Source: Brachionus rotundiformis (Eukaryota; Rotifera; Eurotatoria; Ploima; Brachionidae). Taken from it: a stretch of 64,000 nucleotides of DNA. Below, one piece after another: positions 46,357 through 58,645 of the stretch (the stretch's first letter is position 1; every line of letters begins with the position of its first letter). The notes beneath the pieces are model-generated. The model searched no databases. It saw only the letters and a list, made by a program, of their open reading frames with translations, and was not told the origin of the DNA. The DNA is taken from assembly GCA_016802295.1 (NCBI GenBank), contig JAESIW010000180.1, forward strand, positions 4,757,975 through 4,821,974, in the 5' to 3' direction. A program made the position numbers and the translations under genes.

Positions 46357-47928
46357 ATGAATGAAGGAGAACTTCCTGAAAGTTTGAATAACTCCCAAAC
46401 CGACCTTATCTGGTATAACAGTATAAGGACCGAAGTGGTATCCACACCAAAACCTAGACAGGAAAAAAAGCAAGGAACTTCAAATACAGAAACTTTAATG
46501 CATATTATAAAAGCGAATATAGGTACTGGAGTATTGGCAATGCCTTTGAGCTTTAAAAATGGAGGATTAGCGCTAAGCTCCATATCAATATGGATAATGG
46601 CTTTAATTTGTGTACATTGCATGCATATATTGTTAAATTGTGCCAAATATGTTACTGCAAATATGAAAGATGATATTGAAGAGATGCTCAATAAGACAAT
46701 TGGATATGATGACGTTGTTGAATTGGTTTTAAAAAATAAATGCCAAAAGGATTCAAAATGGCCCGGTCGGTTTAGATTTTTGACAAGTTTGGTAAAGTTT
46801 ACAAAAGAAAAAAATCTTAAATTAAATTTTTTATTCATAGTTTTTAGTGATTGGACAACTTGGTTTTTGTTGTGTTTATTTGGTTTTTATTCCAACAAAT
46901 ATAAAACAAGTGTTGGATTTTTATTATCCATCAGTTGGATTAAGTCTTGAAATTTTAATGTGCATTACTTTATTTCCATTAATCTTATTTTGTATGATTA
47001 AAGATTTGAAATTTTTAGCACCATTTAGTGCGATTGCAAATTTATTAATGATTGGCTCTTTAGCAGTTATAATTTACGGACTTTTTTTTGATGGTCCTTT
47101 TAAACCGATTGAACGGTTAGACTTGATAGGTCCCTACAATAACTGGCCTGTTTTTTTTAGCTCAGCAATTTACGCTTTTGAAGGAATATCTTTAGTTCTT
47201 CCAGTTTATCATGAAATGAAATATAAATCAGATTTTATTCCTTGGAATGGTGTTTTGAATACTGGTATGTCACTTGTTTCAATAATGTATTTTAGCATTG
47301 GATTTTTCGGCTATTTAAAGTACGGAAGTGATTCAGCACCAAGCATAACTCTTAATTTGCAAACATCTAATGTAATTTTTATAAATAAAGTATAAATAAA
47401 GTATTTATTTATTTTGATTATGCATTTCAGATTTTGTATCAATCAGTTAAAATTTTATTCGCGATTGCAATTTTTATAACTTATAATTTGCAATTTTACG
47501 TAGCAGCTGATATAATATGGACATATGTACTTCGTTCTAGTAAATACATGCAATCACTAAGCTCAAACAGCGATTCAATTATCAATCTAACTGATAGCCA
47601 AGTCTCAGATCTAAATAGATCTGCGTCAAAAATTTATAATTTGATCCATAATGTATTTAGATCGTCTCTTGTTATTTTAACTTTTTTACTTGCCATCAAA
47701 GTACCAAGAATTGACTTGTTTATTTCGCTAGTTGGGGCAATCGCAAGTAGTACACTAGCATTGATTCTACCAGCTATTTTAGATTTAACTGTATTTTGGA
47801 AATCTACAAACCAAACTTTTTCAAGATTGTTGAAAAACTTATTTATAATTATTTTTGGGATATACATATTTGTATCTGGCACTCTAGTTAGTTTGACCGA
47901 TATATTCAATTATCTTAAAAATAATTGA
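46357..47928 (+). CDS. Proton-coupled amino-acid transporter (SLC36 family)
   Basis: Three exons: 46357-46791, 46841-47371 and 47431-47928, 487 residues. The N-terminal cytosolic part leads to TLMHIIKANIGTGVLAMPLS, the first-helix signature of the SLC36/PAT group of the AAAP superfamily. Further membrane segments include SISIWIMALICVHCMHIL, GLSLEILMCITLFPLILF, AIYAFEGISLVLPVYHEM (the FEG.....P motif of helix 6), MYFSIGFFGYLKYG and a C-terminal set ending FGIYIFVSGTLVSLTDI. Members move small neutral amino acids with protons, often from lysosomes, and signal to TORC1 in animals. Length and topology (about 11 helices) are normal. The NSUN6 gene starts only 135 bases downstream on the same strand. 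Confidence 0.92.
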
Positions 47929-48063
47929 TAATTTTTTTTTACTGTGAAACTATTATTTTGTAACAATTTTAACTTATATTGAAAAAAACTTAAAAATTTA
48001 ATAAAGAATATATTTATACTTTTATTTAGAGAACAAAATTTATTCATTATATAGATAAATAAG

Positions 48064-49929
48064 ATGAGTTATTTTAAGGACGAAACACTTGTTTATTTGG
48101 AAGACTCTTTTTCAAAAGTATAATTGCCAAATTGCGCAAAAAAATTAAAATATTTACTTTTCTAAAGGCTGATATTCCCCGAAATTCTGTTAAACAATTA
48201 GTAGATTGGCTATCGAAATCACCTAAGTGGAGTACAATTAGAGTTAACAGAAATTTAGTTGAAGACCTTTCGAAATCAGTCGAAGATATACAAAATTTTC
48301 TTGAATTAGTAATTAATTATCAAATTAAGAAAAAATTCGAATTTATTCTTACCTTTAAGTCATTTGGGCACATTAACAACTTGATTAAATCTGTAAATAA
48401 AACTTATACTGTTCCAAAGTGCAGTCAACTGAAATTACTAGATGAGTGTATTTTTTTTGAATGTTCTACTCAATTTATTGATGAAGAAATAAAAATGGTT
48501 GCTTAATTAAGATATAAAATAAAAAAATATAAGTAAAATAATTATTAATAAATTAAAGCACGAAAAATTTGTCATAATAGATGTAAAATGCGCACAGGCA
48601 ATTTATCGTGGTGCAGATATTTTTATACCAGGAATAATTGCATTGAGCTTTAGTAAATTTAGATTTTTTCAAAATCAATTTTTTTTTTAAATCAAGTGAA
48701 GGTGTAAAAAAAGATGATCTTGTCAGTATTTATGCTGATATTAAAGGAAAGTGTTTGAAAGGAACTGATGCAACTCAATATTTTTTTAAAAACAAGGAAT
48801 CTCTAAAATTTGTTGGAAATGGGTGGTCATTATATGATCGTGAAAGCATTTTTAAAAATGACAAACTAAAATCGTATTATATATTTTAATCAATAAATTG
48901 AAAGTTATTTTTAATTTCAATTTCAGAGGAATTGGTATTAAAATAAAAGAACTTTCGAACGGAACCTATGTTCCTTCATTTACTAGTTTGAATGATATAA
49001 AATACTTTCCTCAAAACTTACCATCTATGCTTTGTGCCAGAATACTTGATCCAAAGCCTAATCAGCTAATTTTGGATATGTGCGCTGCTCCTGGTGGAAA
49101 AACAACTCATATTGCTGAGTTGATTAAAAATCAAGTAATTTTCTAAATTTATATATTAACAAAAATTTAAATGAAATGTTTGCTTTTAAGGGGCGTATTA
49201 TTGCTTTTGATAAAATCCCCTCAAAAATCAATAAAATGAAAGAGTTATGCAAAAAACTTGGAGCTAGATCGGTAGAATGCTACGCTCAAGATGCTACAAA
49301 AATTGGTAAAATATTCTAAAATATAAAATATGTCATCTTTTAATTATTAGTAAAATAGATTTTAACACATATGAACCAGAAAGTTTTGATAGAGTGCTGG
49401 TTGATTCGCCTTGCTCTGCTTTAGGCCAAAGACCTTTAATTTTCAACAATATAGATCCAAATCAACTTAAGTCATATATAACTTATCAAAGAATGATTCT
49501 TGAAAACGTATCATTGATTTAGTAATTGAATTTTTAGTTGAAAAAGATTTTTATAGGCCGTAAAATTACTTAAGCCAGGTGGATTTTTAGTGTTTAGTAC
49601 TTGTACCATAACATTAGAAGAAAATGAAGAACAAGTCAGTTGGCTTTTAGAAAAATTCAAATTTTTAAAGCTAGTTGACCAAGTAATCTTTTTGTGATTA
49701 TTAATGCTTAATGATTTTATTGTTTGATATTCTTAAGTCTCCATTCCAGATTTCAGAAAGTTTTGGTTTACCATGCAATGGTTTGACAGAAAATCAATTG
49801 AAATTATTACAAAGATTCCATCCGAATTTTGAAAATAATAGTAATGCACATGACAATGTTTTGAGCGATACTAATGGCTTTTTTATTTCAAAATTTTTTA
49901 AAAAATTTAGTATCGATATTGATGCCTAA
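48064..49929 (+). CDS. NSUN6: tRNA cytosine-5 methyltransferase NSUN6
   Basis: Nine exons; the first are 48064-48117, 48168-48308 and 48360-48497. The product has the PUA-containing middle (AIYRGADIFIPGIIAL, LVSIYADIKGKCLKGT, FVGNGWSLYDRESIF) followed by the Rossmann methyltransferase: SAM-binding LILDMCAAPGGKTTHIAEL, DSPCSALGQRP with one reactive cysteine, and FLVFSTCTITLEENEEQVSW with the catalytic TC motif. It ends NGFFISKFFKKF. The PUA plus this DSPCS.[LM]GQRP form is specific for NSUN6, which methylates C72 of the acceptor stem of tRNA-Cys and tRNA-Thr. Several introns have weak donors (GTATTA, GTATCA), so the model relies on frame. TTTTATTTAG upstream of the ATG could serve as a trans-splice acceptor. 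Confidence 0.92.
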
Positions 49930-50055
49930 AATTTTGTTTTTGGTAAATTGAGTTTTAAAATTAAAACTAAATAAAACTCTAAAATAAATTATCAAATTTA
50001 AAATATAACATATTTATTGCCTTATTCATTAACAAATTTATTTACATTTTTTCCT

Positions 50056-51954
50056 TTAATTTGGAAAAACTTTTTTAATATTAAAAATAGAACTTTGATT
50101 TAAATAATAATTTTGTATTTCATCACCATCTAAGTCGTCTTCTGAATTGATTTTACTTGACCCATTATTAAAATCGCTAAATAGATCACATGATTTTTCT
50201 TTTTTTAAAGTTAATTTTTTAACACATTTTAAACGTTCAAGCATCTCTAAGAGTTCCAAAGTCATTATTGGTTGTAAAACAGGACAAAAATGTGAACTAA
50301 TTGAACTTAAAGATGCATTGGGATTTGTTTTCAAAAATAATATCACACTTTCAAGCATTTTTTTTAGTACTGGACGATTTAATAGCCCGTCGATATACCG
50401 CCATGGCCTTGGTATAATACAAATTGGCTTGAAATTTTTTAAATTTGTATTGAGCTCTTTAGTCCTTTTTTCTGTTATTATCTCTTGATTTTCTATATTA
50501 GAATCTTCATTTTGATTATCATTTTGAAAATCTTCACTGTCATAATTTCCTCGACCACGTAAGCTCTTGAAAGATTCAATTACCCAAGGCTTTTTAAATT
50601 CGTTAGCAACATAAACTCTTTCGATTACTCCAACAGCTAATACCAAATGGTAATCAATTAAAATTTTCAATATTTTAAACAATAATGTCATCTTAATTTC
50701 TTTTAAAAATCTTTTAATTAAAGCAGTATTTGTTTCACTTTTTAAATTGAATAAATTTATCCCAAATTGCTTTGTTCCTAAAATTGTTTCGTAAACTATT
50801 CGTATAGTTTCGTTGATATCTAGTTCATATTTCTTTGCAATTTCGGATAAAAGCAATTCATTTTCTTTAATTAAATCTTCCAAGTGAATTGAGCTATTCA
50901 ATGGTATGTAATCAAGCAGAGTCTTAAAGAATTGTTTTATTTCAAAATCTGTAAGTATTTGATCATTTGCAGCAATATCTTTTCGCGTGGACTGTATTGT
51001 CACAGTTTTATTTGGCTCCTGGTTCTCGGTTTTAATTATTTCATGTATATTCATTAAAAACTCATCACTTGGTTCTGAATCATTAGATAAACTTGAAGTA
51101 AATTTCATCTTAATCTTACAGCTTCTTAACGGTAAGCGTTCTTGGGAAAAAAAATTCCCTCTAAGACCACCATTTTTAAAAATACTTGATTTAAATGGAT
51201 TGTTTGAATTTATAGTTCCTTTGCTGTTATAATAAGCTACTTTAGCTACTCTTATTGCGACATTGGGTCTAGGTAGAATAGGTTTGTTGCTTTTTTTTCG
51301 TTTTGTCTCAGAACTAGAACTTAAATAAGATTCATCTTGGCTTTCTAAATCTTCAATATCAGACAATTCATATTCTTCATCTCCAGTTTCATAGTTTAAT
51401 TTTAAATCTTTTTTATTTGTGATATTAAAGACTCCTTTTCCGCCATGGATTCTCGAAACATGTTCATGTAAAGCTCGTTCACTAGATATTTTGAGTTTAC
51501 AAAGACGACATTTATGCTCCTTTTTGGTTTCTTCTTGTTTATCTTGACTTTCAAGATTTGTTGTATTTTCATTTTGATCATTTTTCGATGAAATAATCAA
51601 AGAATTTCCATTATCTTGTATTTTTTCTAAAATCATTGAATTAGATTCCGGTTTTTGTGACCAAATTAAACTCGACGGCAAAGGCTCCTCAATTGATGAT
51701 TTTTCTTGAGGAGTTGTTTTATTTGTATCTCTTTGAGCACCTGTATCAGAAATTTTGGATTCATTGATTGAAAATTTGGCATTTTTTTCTGCATATGCCT
51801 CAAGCATTTCAAGTGCCTTTTCATTAATTTCAACATTAGCATCAATCAAATCTGTTTTAAGGTTCAATTTAACATTTATATCACCTTGTTTGATTGTCAA
51901 CTTAGTAAGTTTTGTATCTTTAATTCGTTCAAAAATTGCTTTACGACGTTCCAT
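50056..51954 (-). CDS. C2H2 zinc-finger protein with a GTF3C1 (TFIIIC) C-terminal-like domain
   Basis: An intronless frame; the first ATG is at 51954 (the frame itself opens earlier without ATG), 632 residues. The order is a charged N-terminus, one C2H2 finger (HKCRLCKLKISSERALHEHV), an acidic serine-rich linker, basic segments, then a winged-helix-like region (AVGVIERVYVANEFKKPWVI) and a C-terminal block RPWRYIDGLLNRPVLKKML, CPVLQPIMTLELLEMLERL, KCVKKLTL. The last two blocks resemble the C-terminal end of GTF3C1, the largest TFIIIC subunit, which helps RNA polymerase III on tRNA genes. GTF3C1 is about 2100 residues in human, and I do not recall a zinc finger there, so this may be a split or shortened subunit. 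It ends 127 bases from the NSUN6 stop, tail to tail. Confidence 0.7.
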   Translation of the reverse strand: MERRKAIFERIKDTKLTKLTIKQGDINVKLNLKTDLIDANVEINEKALEMLEAYAEKNAKFSINESKISDTGAQRDTNKTTPQEKSSIEEPLPSSLIWSQKPESNSMILEKIQDNGNSLIISSKNDQNENTTNLESQDKQEETKKEHKCRLCKLKISSERALHEHVSRIHGGKGVFNITNKKDLKLNYETGDEEYELSDIEDLESQDESYLSSSSETKRKKSNKPILPRPNVAIRVAKVAYYNSKGTINSNNPFKSSIFKNGGLRGNFFSQERLPLRSCKIKMKFTSSLSNDSEPSDEFLMNIHEIIKTENQEPNKTVTIQSTRKDIAANDQILTDFEIKQFFKTLLDYIPLNSSIHLEDLIKENELLLSEIAKKYELDINETIRIVYETILGTKQFGINLFNLKSETNTALIKRFLKEIKMTLLFKILKILIDYHLVLAVGVIERVYVANEFKKPWVIESFKSLRGRGNYDSEDFQNDNQNEDSNIENQEIITEKRTKELNTNLKNFKPICIIPRPWRYIDGLLNRPVLKKMLESVILFLKTNPNASLSSISSHFCPVLQPIMTLELLEMLERLKCVKKLTLKKEKSCDLFSDFNNGSSKINSEDDLDGDEIQNYYLNQSSIFNIKKVFPN

Positions 51955-52097
51955 CTCAATTAATATTTTCAAATTTTAAAATAAAATGCACAAAATAATT
52001 TAAGTATATGGCAAAAAATACTAATCATGTGATTCATAAAATATTTTGAAAAGAAAAATTTTAAATTTTTAATTTTATTCTATTGGATTAATTTAAA
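51955..52097. promoter_or_regulatory. Short divergent promoter of the GTF3C1-like gene and VAC14
   Basis: Only 143 bases separate the two outward-facing start codons, so both promoters must share this AT-rich stretch. No motif is distinct enough to name. Confidence 0.5.
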
Positions 52098-54792
52098 ATG
52101 AGTGTTACTATTTCTAATGCCCCAGATCCTTTGCCTCCTGCAGTCACGAAACTTTTAATAGATAAACTTTACGAAAAAAGGAAAACAGCTGCCTTAGATG
52201 TTGAAAAGTAAAATATTCAAAAATTAACTTCCAGAAAAAAATTTAAAGCCATTTTTAGAATTATTAAAGATAATCTTTCTTCTGGAAATCATTCCGAAAT
52301 CGCCAAAATAGTCAAGTACTTAAGCAATAATTATGTATTATCTCAGAATCAAAATAATAAAAAAGGAGGCTTGATAGGTCTTGCTGCTTGTGCTATTGCA
52401 CTTGGCAAAGTGATTAAGCTAAAATTAGGACTAAGAGAATTCTAAATTTTAATTTCAAGGAAGCAGTAAAATATCGAAGCGATCTAGTTCCATCAGTTTT
52501 AGCTTGTTTTAGTGATCCGGATTCGCGTGTTCGTTATTATGCTTGTGAATCTTTGTATAACATTGTTAAAGTCTTGAGAGGCAATGTTCTTATTTATTTT
52601 AATGAAATTTTTGATGGTTTGTGCAAGCTTTGTTGTGATATGGATTTGAATGTACGAAATGGTGCAGAGCTATTGGATCGATTGTTAAAGGATACAGTTA
52701 CTGAAAATTCAAGCAATGAAAAATTTGATATCATAGTTTTCATGCAATTGCTTCGAGAACGAATTTATGCTAAGAATTCATTCGTCCGACAATTTTTAGT
52801 ATCTTGGGTAAAAAAATTCTTAGGAATATATTAATTTGTTTTCATTTTAATAGGAGTAATTATATTTTAGCTTAAAGTTCTTGATTCAGAACCAAATATT
52901 AATATTATTTTCCACATATCGGATTTACTTGATGGCCTCTTTCAGATTTTGGATGATTCGAATTCAGAAATAAAGAAAATGTAATTTATCTCAAGATGCG
53001 TAGCTGAGTTTATGTTAAATTATTTTTTTTAGGTGTGAGAGTTTATTAGGTGATTTCCTTAAAGAGATTTCTGACCCTCAAATGAAGTCAAAATATGAAT
53101 TAATGATCAATATAATAATAATTCATTGTGGGAATACAAATGGTATATTCATTTTAAAAATCAAGATTTCTAATCAAATATTTTATTTAAACCAGATGAT
53201 TCAATTCAAATGACAGCAATGATGTGGCTAAAAGATTTGATACATCTTCTTGATGATGAAGCAGTTTTTTTTATTCCAGGAATATTAAATGTAGTCTTGC
53301 CTTGCTTTTCGTATGGAGAAGAAAATTTAAAAAAAAATATCCTTTCAAAATTTATTAAAATTAAAATTTTCACTTTAAACTATTATTTTCTTTGACTAAT
53401 GCTCAAATATCAAAGATTTATCTAGAATCATTAACTCAAAATTATGGACATTAATCGAAAAATTAAGTCAAGAAGAATGGTATTTATTTAATTAAAAAAC
53501 TAATAAATCAAATTTAAATCTTAATTATAGCGAGGATAAAAAAGCATTGATAAACAAAATAGCTGTTGATAAGCTAATCGAAACATTGTCACGATTTACT
53601 ATAACTCCAAGTGATATCAGCACAGTTACAACAACTATTGAATCTTTAAAATGGTTCCTGCATCTAGTAAACAAGCAACCTGAGTTGATATTGAAGCAAA
53701 TAGATAGTTTTTTTAATATTTTAATTGCATTTTTATCTGATTCATCCAAAGAAGCAGTCGAAATTGATTTGAAAATTTTAGCAATAATCTCATCAAACAC
53801 ATTTCTGATAAATACCCAAAATCAGAGTGAAAATTTGAAAGAAAATTTTCCTAAATATAATAATTATTTTTCGATGTTCATGACTGAATTACTTGATTTG
53901 TTTCGTAGGGATCAAAATTTAAGAAATGAAAAAGCATCGCCAATAATCAAGTATTATTTTATTTATTAAATAAAAATATATTATCAAATTATCAAAGAAA
54001 TCTTTGCATACTTCTCAACCCTGAGGACATTTTCAGAATGTTTTCTGAAATATTATCAAAAGAAGAAGATGGCGAATTTGCTATTAGCATGGTGGATATT
54101 TTAAATTCGATTCTTTTAACTTCAAGCGAGTGTTTTAATTTACGTAACTCATTAAAAGACTTTAATACTTCAGTAAAAATATTTCATTAAAATCTTTAAT
54201 CTACAAAATTAAAAAAGAATATATAGGAAAGTTTTTCGCTGTTTGTTTGCCTATACAAAACTTGGTGCCATAATCCAATAGCTGCAATAGCACTTTGCTT
54301 GCTTTCACAAAATTATGAACATGCATATAATTTGGTAAACCTTTTGTAAGAACTTTTTTAATTTTATGATTTAACAGGAATTAATCAATTTCTAAAAAGA
54401 GGTGACATTGAAATAACCCTTAATTTATTGATTACTATTGATAAATTGGTCCAATTAATCGAATCGTCTATTTTTACTTGTAAGTTTAATACTTGCCACA
54501 TTTAAATTGCTAATTTTTACCAGATCTAAGACTTCATTTGTTACAAGTCGAAAAGAATCAATACTTGGTTCGCGCTCTCTATGGTCTTTTGATGGTATTG
54601 CCGCAAAGTGAGGCATTTTTTTCACTTAAAAATCGTCTTGATTGTGTTCCAAACTACTTCAATAAAATATCCAATTCAACTGATTTGAAATTAACATCTC
54701 CCAAACAAGAGTGTAAAATTGACTTTAAAGAGCTTTTGGAGCATTTTGTTAAAGTTCAAGAAAGGCACAAATTTTTTAAAAAGAAAAAATAG
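52098..54792 (+). CDS. VAC14: VAC14, scaffold of the PIKfyve complex
   Basis: About 13 short exons, start 52098, stop 54792. The N-terminus reads VTKLLIDKLYEKRKTAALDV, then KKGGLIGLAACAIALGK, DPDSRVRYYACESLYNIVKV, LRGNVLIYFNEIFDGL and NGAELLDRLLKDTVTEN, all in the order of animal VAC14. Later exons give PGILNVVLPCFSYGEE, LKWFLHLVNKQPE, SLCLLSQNYEHAYNL-like sequence, VQLIESSIF and, at the end, YLVRALYGLLMVLPQSEAF and LLEHFVKVQERHKF. VAC14 is a HEAT-repeat scaffold that holds PIKfyve and Fig4 on endosomes and so controls PI(3,5)P2. The gene looks complete; the disordered linkers of the vertebrate protein are missing, so it is shorter. The lysine run at the very C-terminus is unusual. Confidence 0.93.
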
Positions 54793-55930
54793 TTTTCAAC
54801 TAATTACCAATTAATTATTTTATCTAGACTAAAAGATTTGTCAAAATTTTATTCGAATTTGAAAAAACTATGATAATCAATAAAATATTATAATAAAGCA
54901 TAAGATAAATTTCTAATAAGCTTTTTTCAAAAAATTTTAAAATTGATATAAAAATGAATCTTTTTTTTTTAGAGTTAATTTCATCATTTATATATAAACA
55001 AAATTAACTAAATAACCATAATATTATACAAGCAAAAATGATATTTATAAATTTTTCATCAAGTTAAATAATTATTAATTTTCAAATTATGTAATTTTCC
55101 TTTTTGGGACTTGATAGAAATGATATTTGCTAATAAATAAAATCAAGAGCTAAAATTTTATAAATTAATGAAGTAAATAAATTAGAAACTACGAGATGTT
55201 TGAATGAATGTGATTTTATACAAGACCTTTTTGACATTTATTTAATTAGGATTTGTGACTAGGTAATGGTGCATCATTGCCATTAACTTTACCAAAATCC
55301 AGATTATATACTTTTTATTTTTTATATTTTGCGTTTTGAAATCATGCTTTTTTAAAGACTCAATTTCAATCACTCCATCTAGCTAAGATTTTTGTTTCTA
55401 TTTATTTCTATTTCGTTGTTCGTATGATAATTTTCAGAAATTCAATTAATTTATTCACAAAATAAGAAAAAATGAGAGGAAAATGTTGCAATCAAACTCT
55501 ATACTATTTTTTTTTCATTCTCATTTGACTCTTATTTATTACTAATTTAATATTTTATTAAAATGTACGATAAATGAGAACGGAGTTAAATAAAAAATGG
55601 TTTCCTTTCAGTAAATAAAAAAATTCATCATTGTTTTACAAAAATTTTGATTTAAAATAGTTTTTTAAAGAGAATAGCTATTAAAATTTCGCAAAGGTAA
55701 TTTGCATCGTTTTAACTATTTATTAGTTTCATTTTTATAATCATTAATATATAATCTTGGTTTTAAGTTAACTTAAAATTATTTCAATGTTTCAATATAA
55801 GAATTTAGAATTAAAAATGTTAATGCTATTTTGATTAGTCATAAATTATTATAGCATTAAATTTTTTTCTAAAATTATACATTACAGTTTCTGTATTTAG
55901 AATTTAATCTTCAACTCTTTGGGTCACAAA
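54793..55930. other. AT-rich intergenic region
   Basis: No gene or structured RNA recognised. Expected to hold the VAC14 polyadenylation site and the PIP4K2 promoter. Confidence 0.45.
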
Positions 55931-57428
55931 ATGAGTTCTGGTGAATCATCGAACAAAAAAAAGAACAAAAATAAAAACAAACTGAGCATTAAAATCCAAA
56001 AAAAAAAAGTTTTTCGAGCTACAGATCCTTTAATCGCAGTTTTAATGTGGGGCGTCAATTATTCAGTAAATGACCGATGATATTTATTCAAAATTTTTTA
56101 TTTTAATACTTTTTCATAGTATAATGAACTTAAACATGTCAATATGCCTGAGTTACTGATGCCAGATGATTTCAAAGCTTATATGAAAGTAAAAATAGAT
56201 AACCAGCATTTTAATAAGTAAGTATAATTCAATTATTATTTTTAACTTCAGAATTTTTTCGCTCAAGTCTATTTACTATTCTTAGCCGTATTAATTTAGA
56301 TACTAATCAATAATTTTTTTTGTTATTTAAGAAACACATTACCAAGTCATTACAAAGTCAAGGAATATTGTCCCTTGGTCTTTAAAAATATGCGTGAGCG
56401 TTTCAATATTTCCGATGAGTCATATTTAAAATCACTTAATAATGGTGATGTAGAATCAATTGATTGCAGTAGTGGTAAAAGTAATGCAAAGTTTTATGTC
56501 TCATATGATAAACGATATATAATAAAATCAATAACCAGTGAAGATGTCGAAGGCTTACATAATATTCTAACTGACTACCATAAACACATAGTTGAAACAA
56601 AAGGAAATACTCTTTTACCACATTTACTTAGTCTTTTTCGATTAACTGTTGAGGACAAGGAAAATTATTTACTTGTGATGCGAAATGTTTTTTCGAGCAA
56701 ATACAAAATTCATATAAAATATGATATAAAAGGTTCATCTGTAGATCGTGCGGCTTCATTAAAAGAAAAAGAAAAGGACTCGCCGACTTTAAAAGACAAT
56801 GATTTAATCAATGATGGTCGATATATAAAAATTGGAGCAGAGGCAAAAAAAATTTTCTTTGCCAAATTAACAAGAGATGTTGATTTCTTATGTTCATTAA
56901 AAATTATGGACTATTCATTATTAATTGGTGTGAATGATTTAGAAAAATCGATTGATCTTGCCACTGAGTCTAAGGTAATAGAAGAGAATAAACTGGAATC
57001 AGATCAAGATAATCTTTCTCCGACGGAAGACACTGAAGATACGGACGACGATCAATTGAATGGTAAATTATTCCATGTAATATTATCTTCAAAAATATAT
57101 ATGTATTTTTTTATTTTAGTATCTGTTCCTACTCCACCCGATAGTCCTTCATCTAAATTAACATATGGATTATTTGGTTTGCCATCACAAGGTTTTATTT
57201 GAATCAACTGTTTTAGCTTTTTATTTTACAGTTTTTAAAAAAATAGGACCGACAAAAGAAATATATTTTATGGCTTTAATTGACATACTCACACACTATG
57301 GTTTGAAAAAGCGCTCAGCTAATGTAGCAAAAACAGTAAAATATGGAGCCGACCAAGAGATATCTACAGTAAAACCAGAACAATATGCAAAGAGATTTTT
57401 GGATTTTGTAAACAAAATAATTCAATAA
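55931..57428 (+). CDS. PIP4K2: Phosphatidylinositol 5-phosphate 4-kinase, type 2
   Basis: Exons are 55931-56065, 56120-56217, about 56332-57062, then two short ones to 57428. The product reads VFRATDPLIAVLMWGVNYS, NMPELLMPDDFKAYMKVKID, HYKVKEYCPLVFKNMRERF, the ATP-site region KFYVSYDKRYIIKSI, VMRNVFSSKYKIHIKYDIKG, DFLCSLKIMDYSLLIGV, and the activation loop and tail IYFMALIDILTHYGLKKRSA, TVKYGADQEISTVKPEQYAK. The MDYSLL motif and this activation loop mark the PIP4K type (not PIP5K), which makes PI(4,5)P2 from PI5P on internal membranes. An acidic insert (about DNLSPTEDTEDTDDD) lies where the family has a variable loop. A lysine/asparagine-rich leader precedes the kinase. It follows VAC14, another phosphoinositide regulator, probably by chance. 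Confidence 0.94.
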
Positions 57429-58645
57429 ACCTTATTCAATAGTATGATTTAAAGTGATTATTTACGGTCTTTAGCATCACAGTAAAAATTGTCTTTTATT
57501 AGGAAAAATTTATTTTTTATTTATAAATTATTGTCAACAAATTTTTTATGATTGCTTTTGTGTAAAATTGCTTTCGTATGACTGGAATTACTAAAAAAAA
57601 TTGTATATTTTAAAAACCATTTTTGTATATCAAGATTAACTAAGAGATTATCTGTAGATTATAAATTTATTAATTTGATAGTGGTAACTTGGAAAATTGG
57701 AAAACTATTAAAAAAAAACAATCGTTCAAAAATAATTTGAACATTAATACAAGCGTATTATTCATTAATTATCTACCCACCTTAGACAAAATAGAGAAAT
57801 ATAATGTTTGTTTCTGTTGTTTTTATTTTAAAATGTAATTGCTCTTTTATTTTTTGGTGAATTGCTTAATAATTTAGTAAAAGCTATAATACTACGGAAT
57901 TTATCGTATCAAATAAAATTTTAATTTTTGTTGTAATTTGAATCGTAATAAATATTCTCAATTTCTTTAATAAAATAATTTTGTCTAAGAACTTATTATT
58001 TACAGAAAAATGTCCAAAATATCATGAAAAAGATAATAAAAATAATTTTTAAAAATGACTACAAAAATATTACTTATTTGATGAAAACCGAATAGTTAAA
58101 AATTGAGTGTCTCAAATTGAATATGAATATTTAAATGATTAAAAATAAAATTTTCGCTGATAAATTAATTTAATTTTAATTTTGGATTGATAGTAAGGAA
58201 TTTTAATACAAGATTTTTAAAATAAGTTGATAAAGTGACTTGAAAAAACTTTAATCGACAATCATAAAAATAATGGTAATATAAAAGACTAATTTGAAAA
58301 CTCCAATTATTTTTAATTTAATATTGCATGAAAATTTTCAAACTATGCAAAATATTGTTTTCATAAAAATATTTATAATATTATATACGTATAATAGAAA
58401 AACTCTGTTAAAAAATATTTTTAATTATTTGAATACACAATTTTCCACTCTTACTACCTAACTTATTTCTTAGCGTCTTCAATGCTTGGTATATAAATTA
58501 TATATTTTTTCTTTAAAATAGCTATACATTTGCAGTAATGAATTTTTCAAAAATAAAAAACAGTACATTCGGATGTTTAAATTATCATTTATGCTACTTA
58601 AAATAATTAATTAATAATTTAGATCTAATACTAAAAAATTTAATT
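57429..58645. other. AT-rich intergenic region
   Basis: About 1.2 kb with no protein-like frame. Nothing recognised. Confidence 0.45.
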
